Part shown: one piece after another, positions 59,907 to 64,000 of the stretch
Position numbering within the stretch: position 1 is the stretch's first letter
Layout: each line of letters begins with the position of its first letter
Assembly: GCF_026283945.1 (NCBI RefSeq)
Contig: NZ_JAPDPC010000001.1
Span: 2,046,001-2,110,000, forward strand
Direction of reading: 5' to 3'
From: Dyella humicola
Lineage (GTDB): Bacteria > Pseudomonadota > Gammaproteobacteria > Xanthomonadales > Rhodanobacteraceae
DNA length: 64,000 nt
Program-made: the position numbers and the translations under genes
Notes under the pieces: generated by a model
What the model saw: only the letters and a program-made list of their open reading frames with translations
Told to the model about the DNA's origin: nothing
The model's database searches: none

Positions 59907-60899
59907 TTAGCGGGCACCGCCTGCCACGCGCACCATGTGATCTCGCTGCCGATTCAGGAATTGCAGCGTGAAATCGGCAACCTCCTGGCCTTTCGTGTCC
60001 ATCGCAAAATGTCCGGCATCAAGGATGTGGACTTCGGCATCAGGCACGTCTTTCTGGTACGCCCATGCGCCGGCAACGGTGAACGAAGGGTCGTACTTTC
60101 CCCAAAGTACCAACATGGGCGGGTGGTGCGCCTTCAGATAAGCCTGCCACGCGGGGTATGACGCGACGTTGGTGCGGTAGTCATAGAACAGGTCTTCTTG
60201 AATGCGGCCCTCGCCTGGACGGCTGAGGAAGGCGAACTCGTCGGTCCATGCATCCGGATCGTAAAGGCTGGGATCGGGATCCGTGCCGACATGGCGCTGT
60301 TTTGCCGCCTCAAGCGAAATCAGGTTCGCGCGGAGCTTGTCGGCGTATGCTTCCCGGTTGGCCCAATACTGACGGCGAGTCGTCCACAGCGGGCCCAGGC
60401 CCTCTTCGTGTGCCACCGCGTTCTGTATGACGATCGCCGCGATCCGCTCGGGGTGTATCTGCGCCAGGCGAAACCCGACCGGGCCCCCGTAATCCTGGAC
60501 GAAGAGCGCGTAGTGCTGGATACCGAGTTGCTGCGTGAAGGCATCGATGACGGACGCCAGGTGGTCAAACGTATAAGCAAACGTCTCGGGAGGCGGCGCG
60601 TCGGAATGGCCAAAGCCTGGATAGTCAGGCGCGATCACGTGAAATCGCCGCGCCAGCACGGGTATCAGCTTGTCGTACATCCGCGATGAGGATGGGAAGC
60701 CATGCAGCAAGAGCACCGCGGGCGCGTGACTGTCGCCCGCTTCGCGATAGAAGATGTTCAACCCGTGGACATTGGCCGTTCGATACCTAGTCATCACATC
60801 ACCTGCGGGTGGGTGATCGTCATCGCGACTGACTGCGGAAGCGGCGAGTGGACTTGCGCAGGCTATCGCGCAAGCCATGAGGAAGGCCATTCGTCTCAT
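59907..60899 (-). CDS. Exported alpha/beta hydrolase, epoxide-hydrolase/dehalogenase type
   Basis: 330 residues from ATG 60899. A signal peptide (MRRMAFLMACAIACASPLAASA) suggests periplasmic action. HGFP oxyanion loop at 66-69; the nucleophile elbow reads V134-Q-D136-Y-G-G, with Asp in place of Ser, as in epoxide hydrolases and haloalkane dehalogenases. A cap domain lies about 175-260 and a late GHFAMDTKG block supplies the His. Substrate unknown. It is transcribed toward the SDR/AKR pair with 141 bases between. Confidence 0.88.
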   Translation of the reverse strand: MRRMAFLMACAIACASPLAASAVSRDDDHPPAGDVMTRYRTANVHGLNIFYREAGDSHAPAVLLLHGFPSSSRMYDKLIPVLARRFHVIAPDYPGFGHSDAPPPETFAYTFDHLASVIDAFTQQLGIQHYALFVQDYGGPVGFRLAQIHPERIAAIVIQNAVAHEEGLGPLWTTRRQYWANREAYADKLRANLISLEAAKQRHVGTDPDPSLYDPDAWTDEFAFLSRPGEGRIQEDLFYDYRTNVASYPAWQAYLKAHHPPMLVLWGKYDPSFTVAGAWAYQKDVPDAEVHILDAGHFAMDTKGQEVADFTLQFLNRQRDHMVRVAGGAR

Positions 60900-60977
60900 G
60901 GGTTGGACCCTTGATGATGGGTTTCTACGGTGGAGTGCGGGGGTGAAGCTCCTTTCCTGCGCGGATGGGTGCACGCA

Positions 60978-61628
60978 TCAAGCGATGCGCTTTTCAGGCG
61001 TGTAGTCGCTGAGGACAGCCATTCCCTTGACCACCGCAGGGCGCGCGGCAAGGCTTTCCATCCAGCGTTTCAGTGACGGCCGCGTCGCTGCTAAGCCACC
61101 AAGAAGTTGCGGAATATTGGCGATCACTGAGGCCACCCAGGGGTAGATGGCGATGTCGGCGATGCTGTAATCGTCGCTTCCGACATACTGCGAAGCGGCA
61201 AGACGGCGCTCAAGCACGTCGAGCAGCCGATTGGATTCGGTGAGATAGCGATCGATGGCGATCGGCATCTTCTCTTTCGCACGATTCGCGAAAAAGGCCA
61301 GTTGGCCAAACATGGGGCCCAGGCCACCGACCTGCCAATACAGCCATTGCAAGGTCTCGTAGCGTGCGGCACCGCTGCTGGGAAGAAGCTTTCCAGTGCG
61401 GTCAGCCAGGTACTCCAGGATGACACCGCTCTCGAAGATCTTGAGGCCATTCGAATCATCGGCCAGGGCCGGAATCTTGCTGTTCGGTGAGATGGCAACG
61501 AAATCCGGCAGGAATTGCTGCTGGTTATTGATATCCACCGCATGCACCACGTAATCGAGCTGCAGCTCTTCCAGCGCAATCGCCGGTTTGCGCCCGTTTG
61601 GCGTCTTCCAGGTATAGAGATGCAGCAT
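60978..61628 (-). CDS. Glutathione S-transferase
   Basis: 216 residues. N-terminal thioredoxin-like domain (MLHLYTWKTPNGRKPAIALEELQLDY, SPNSKIPALAD, FESGVILEYLAD with the cis-Pro and Glu-Ser glutathione site) and all-helical C-terminal domain (SDDYSIADIAIYPWVASV). The TWKTPNGRK start is that of YghU/YfcG-like GSTs. It conjugates or reduces with glutathione in the cytosol. The upstream LysR gene on the same strand is 150 bases away. Confidence 0.92.
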   Translation of the reverse strand: MLHLYTWKTPNGRKPAIALEELQLDYVVHAVDINNQQQFLPDFVAISPNSKIPALADDSNGLKIFESGVILEYLADRTGKLLPSSGAARYETLQWLYWQVGGLGPMFGQLAFFANRAKEKMPIAIDRYLTESNRLLDVLERRLAASQYVGSDDYSIADIAIYPWVASVIANIPQLLGGLAATRPSLKRWMESLAARPAVVKGMAVLSDYTPEKRIA

Positions 61629-61778
61629 GAGTCCTCCGGCAGAGACAAGTCAGTAACGCGAGTCGACCATCCTATTCGCGTCCATGCCAAGGCATAAATG
61701 GGGTTCATGGTACTTCTGTTGATACGCGATGTAACAAGCCCGCTGGGTGATCTATTCCGAGGACTGGGCGAGGGAGAC

Positions 61779-62687
61779 TCAGGTCATCTTTTGGACCAGA
61801 AAGTCGATGAAACTCCGCACGCGAAACGGCACGTGTCGGCTTGATGGGTAAAGCAGGTTGAAAGGACGCGATCGCCCCGAGGCTTCCTGCAGGACTTCGA
61901 CGAGTCGTCCCGCGCGAAGATCGCCTTCCACGACGAAGCGATAGGTTTGAAATAGACCGGCGCCGTGCCGCGCGAGCGTCACGCCACCCAGGATATCCTC
62001 GGAAAGGGAGTAGCCACCCTCGGTGCGCAGTTCGATGTCGTTGCCCTGGTCCCTGAATAACCACGTGATCCGGCGACCACTACTGGGGAGGTCGAACTGA
62101 ATGCAGTCGTGCGCACGCAGATCATCCAGGCTCTTCGGGGTGCCGCAGCGCGCCAGATAGGCAGGCGATCCGACCACGACGAGTGCCGCATCTTCCAGGT
62201 GGCGCACGATAAGCCCTGAATCTCCCGGTGAGCGCACGCGGATGGCCAGGTCAAATCCTTCCTCCGAAAAATCCACGTTGCGGTTGCCCACATGGACCTC
62301 GACGCGCACGTCGGGATGCAGTTCTCGAAATTCCGGAAGCAAGGGAAGCAGCCGGTAATGCGAATAAGTTGTCGGCGCACTGATGCGTAGCGTCCCGACG
62401 GGATGCAGTTGCTCACCCCCTGCGACTCTTTCGGCTTCCACCAACTGGTCGAGCGCCTGACGACACTGCTCGTAATACACACGGCCGGCGTCGGTCAGGC
62501 GCATGTGTCGGGTCGTTCGTACGAACAGGCGCACGCCCATGCGCTCTTCGAGCCTGGCGACCGATCGACTGACGGCCGCCGGCGTCACACCCGCCGTGGC
62601 TGCGGCCGCCGTGAAGCCGCCAAGCTCAGCCGACAGACAGAACAGCTCGATGCTGCCGAGCGCCATGTCGTCAAACCGCCTGGGCAT
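61779..62687 (-). CDS. LysR family transcriptional regulator
   Basis: 302 residues: winged HTH at the N-terminus (GSIELFCLSAELGGFTAAAATAGVTPAAVSRSVARLEERMGVRLFVRTTRHMRLTDAG) and periplasmic-binding-like effector domain (about 90-300). Divergent from the DsbA-family/NTF2-like gene pair with a 153-base region, the usual arrangement for a LysR regulator that controls the neighbouring operon. The GST gene may also be a target. Effector unknown. Confidence 0.93.
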   Translation of the reverse strand: MPRRFDDMALGSIELFCLSAELGGFTAAAATAGVTPAAVSRSVARLEERMGVRLFVRTTRHMRLTDAGRVYYEQCRQALDQLVEAERVAGGEQLHPVGTLRISAPTTYSHYRLLPLLPEFRELHPDVRVEVHVGNRNVDFSEEGFDLAIRVRSPGDSGLIVRHLEDAALVVVGSPAYLARCGTPKSLDDLRAHDCIQFDLPSSGRRITWLFRDQGNDIELRTEGGYSLSEDILGGVTLARHGAGLFQTYRFVVEGDLRAGRLVEVLQEASGRSRPFNLLYPSSRHVPFRVRSFIDFLVQKMT

Positions 62688-62840
62688 GATCTGTTACACC
62701 ACGCATCAAATGAATTGCATTGAACCATATTTATCCCTGATCGAAGCACAAATAGAGTGTCCACCAAGTCAAAAGGCGGGTTCCCATCATGGCCCCGGCA
62801 GTGACAGACGACTCCCATAGCAACTTTCTGGATTAATCAC
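62688..62840. promoter_or_regulatory. Divergent promoter region of LysR and DsbA-family genes
   Basis: 153 bases, AT-richer than the surroundings near 62700-62760, lying between divergent starts. The LysR binding site (T-N11-A type dyad) is expected here; I cannot single out one site. Confidence 0.35.
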
Positions 62841-63515
62841 ATGAAACTGATTTTTGTCGGCGATCCGATGTGTTCCTGGTGCTACGGCTTCGGCAAGCAA
62901 TTGGCCGAGGTGCGGGGCGCGTTTCCTGAAATCGAGCTCGATATCGTCGTCGGCGGTGTCGGTGCGGGTGCGACGGAACCGCTGACGCTGGCCCAGCGTG
63001 AGTTTCGACTGGGCCACTGGTCGCGCGTTGAGGCGGCGAGCGGATTGCCGTTTGACCGTGAAGCATTCAAGGCTCGCACGGGCTTCGTCTACGACACTGA
63101 GCCGGCTTGCCGGGCTGTGGTCGCGGCTCGCTTGATGGCGCCATCGATCGACCAGTTGAGCGTGTTCCGAGCCATCCAGCACGGCTTCTATGCCGAAGGC
63201 CTGGATATCACCGAGGGCGCCCTGTTGGCCGAACGGGTGGCGGAGACGATGACAGGCATGGGATTTCCGACCACCGCGGAGGCGTTTCTTACGGTGTGGC
63301 GGGCGCGCGAAACCGTCGCCGCCACGCAAGAGGACTTCCTGCAGGCCCGTCGATGGGGAGTTTCCAGCTTCCCGGCGCTACTACTGCAAGACGGGAGCAA
63401 ACTGTACAACCTGGTCACGGGTTTCGTCGCCGCCGCCGAGCTGCATTCGCTGATTGAAACCAGCGTCAAGGCGTTAGCACCCGGCGCCACCAACAAGGGA
63501 GTCCGCTACGCATGA
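62841..63515 (+). CDS. DsbA family oxidoreductase (FrnE-like)
   Basis: 224 residues. The thioredoxin active site C11-SW-C14 lies at the very start (GDPMCSWCYGFG), and the cis-Pro loop is SSFPALLLQDG near residue 180. The helical insert between them matches the DsbA/FrnE group. No signal peptide, so it is cytosolic. It overlaps the NTF2-like gene (ATGA). Disulfide isomerase or glutathione-transferase-like roles are possible. Confidence 0.88.
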   Translation: MKLIFVGDPMCSWCYGFGKQLAEVRGAFPEIELDIVVGGVGAGATEPLTLAQREFRLGHWSRVEAASGLPFDREAFKARTGFVYDTEPACRAVVAARLMAPSIDQLSVFRAIQHGFYAEGLDITEGALLAERVAETMTGMGFPTTAEAFLTVWRARETVAATQEDFLQARRWGVSSFPALLLQDGSKLYNLVTGFVAAAELHSLIETSVKALAPGATNKGVRYA

Positions 63516-63877
63516 GCAGCCATGATGCAGTCCTGGGGGTGATGCATGCCTACTTCGATAGTATCTATACGGGAAACGCTGATGGCCTTCGGGCCGTCTT
63601 CCTGCCCGACGCGAGGGTGACGGACAACGTACAGGGCCAGCTACGCGTGCGCTCGGCCGAGGAATACATCCTCGCCGTAGCCTCGCGGAAAAGTCCGCAT
63701 GCGCTAGGCGAGCGACAGGCGATGAACGCCATTTCGATCGACGTGCTCGATGGTGTGGCCAGTGTCACGGCGCGCCTGGAGATGCTTGGACAGAGGTATT
63801 TCAACGTGCTGTCGCTGCTGAAGCAGAATGGGCGTTGGGTCATCGTGCACAAGCTGTTCGGCAATATCGAGTCCTGA
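63512..63877 (+). CDS. NTF2-like (lumazine-binding-type) small protein
   Basis: 121 residues. The pattern VMHAYFDSIYTGNADGLRAVFLPDARVTDNVQGQLRVRSAEEYI...NVLSLLKQNGRWVIVHKLF is that of the cone-shaped NTF2-like/SnoaL or Lumazine_bd_2 group. Such proteins bind small ligands or catalyse isomerisation. It is translationally coupled to the DsbA-family gene. Ligand unknown. Confidence 0.82.
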   Translation: MSSHDAVLGVMHAYFDSIYTGNADGLRAVFLPDARVTDNVQGQLRVRSAEEYILAVASRKSPHALGERQAMNAISIDVLDGVASVTARLEMLGQRYFNVLSLLKQNGRWVIVHKLFGNIES

Positions 63878-63898
63878 AGACGCCCCTCAAGCACACCT

Positions 63899-63931
63899 CA
63901 TACGCCAGCTCACGTGATTGGCTGGCGTATG
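63899..63931. terminator. Hairpin after the NTF2-like gene
   Basis: Perfect 11-bp inverted repeat CATACGCCAGC / GCTGGCGTATG with an 11-base loop, 22 bases past the stop. No U-tract, but position suggests the end of the operon. Confidence 0.5.
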
Positions 63932-64000
63932 GAGTGCCTGCATTGACGCTTCCTTGCTTCCCTTGGTGCCACGCTTGCCAGATTCTTCCTTGGGGCGAGT

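Overview
The window is high-GC (roughly 64-65 %), densely packed bacterial chromosome. The gene set includes a Gram-negative cellulose synthase operon, outer-membrane barrels, a periplasmic nitrate reductase, an NAD-linked formate dehydrogenase and a MASE1 histidine kinase with NarL-type regulators. Together with the codon use this suggests a gammaproteobacterium of the Xanthomonadales/Rhodanobacteraceae type (Dyella, Luteibacter, Rhodanobacter, Frateuria). That placement is inference; no rRNA or tRNA gene is present to confirm it. I see no transposase, integrase, phage gene or CRISPR array.

Layout. 1-2.75 kb: the end of a copper/heavy-metal RND efflux operon on the minus strand (small histidine/cysteine-rich exported protein, TolC-type channel, CusB-like adaptor cut by the left edge). 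2.9-5.1 kb: DUF1801 protein, VOC protein, AraC regulator and a DoxX-like membrane protein. 5.7-20.1 kb: one long plus-strand cellulose operon in the order bcsB-bcsZ-bcsC-bcsE-bcsF-bcsQ-bcsA-bcsG-bcsR, with a convergent diguanylate cyclase (GGEEF with an I-site) at its end. 22.3-35.0 kb: an envelope and signalling region. It holds an outer-membrane protein, a DUF3300/DUF2950 pair, a glycine-zipper protein, a lipoprotein, a NarL-type regulator with Glu in place of the phosphoacceptor Asp, a patatin/beta-barrel protein, a MASE1 kinase with its NarL-type regulator, and a stand-alone receiver. Six copies of a GTA-N4-TAC motif lie in its promoter regions, so it looks like one regulon.

35.4-57.9 kb is a molybdenum island. 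It contains napEDABC (periplasmic nitrate reductase), a small sulfite-oxidase-fold protein, fdsGBA-fdhD-fdsD (molybdenum NAD+ formate dehydrogenase), an OFA-family transporter, and on the plus strand moeA, a small conserved gene, modABC, a second moeA, moaA, moaC, mobA, moaD and a MoaE-MoeB-rhodanese fusion. Molybdate uptake, cofactor synthesis and two enzymes that use the cofactor therefore sit side by side, which fits formate-driven respiration with nitrate as acceptor. 57.9-63.9 kb holds an aldo/keto reductase, an SDR, an alpha/beta hydrolase, a glutathione S-transferase, a LysR regulator and, divergently, a DsbA-family protein with an NTF2-like protein.

The most notable observations are the shared palindromic motif with constant spacing to several start codons, the Asp-to-Glu regulator, the altered PilZ motif of BcsA, the G8 tract in bcsC, and the MoaE-MoeB-rhodanese fusion.
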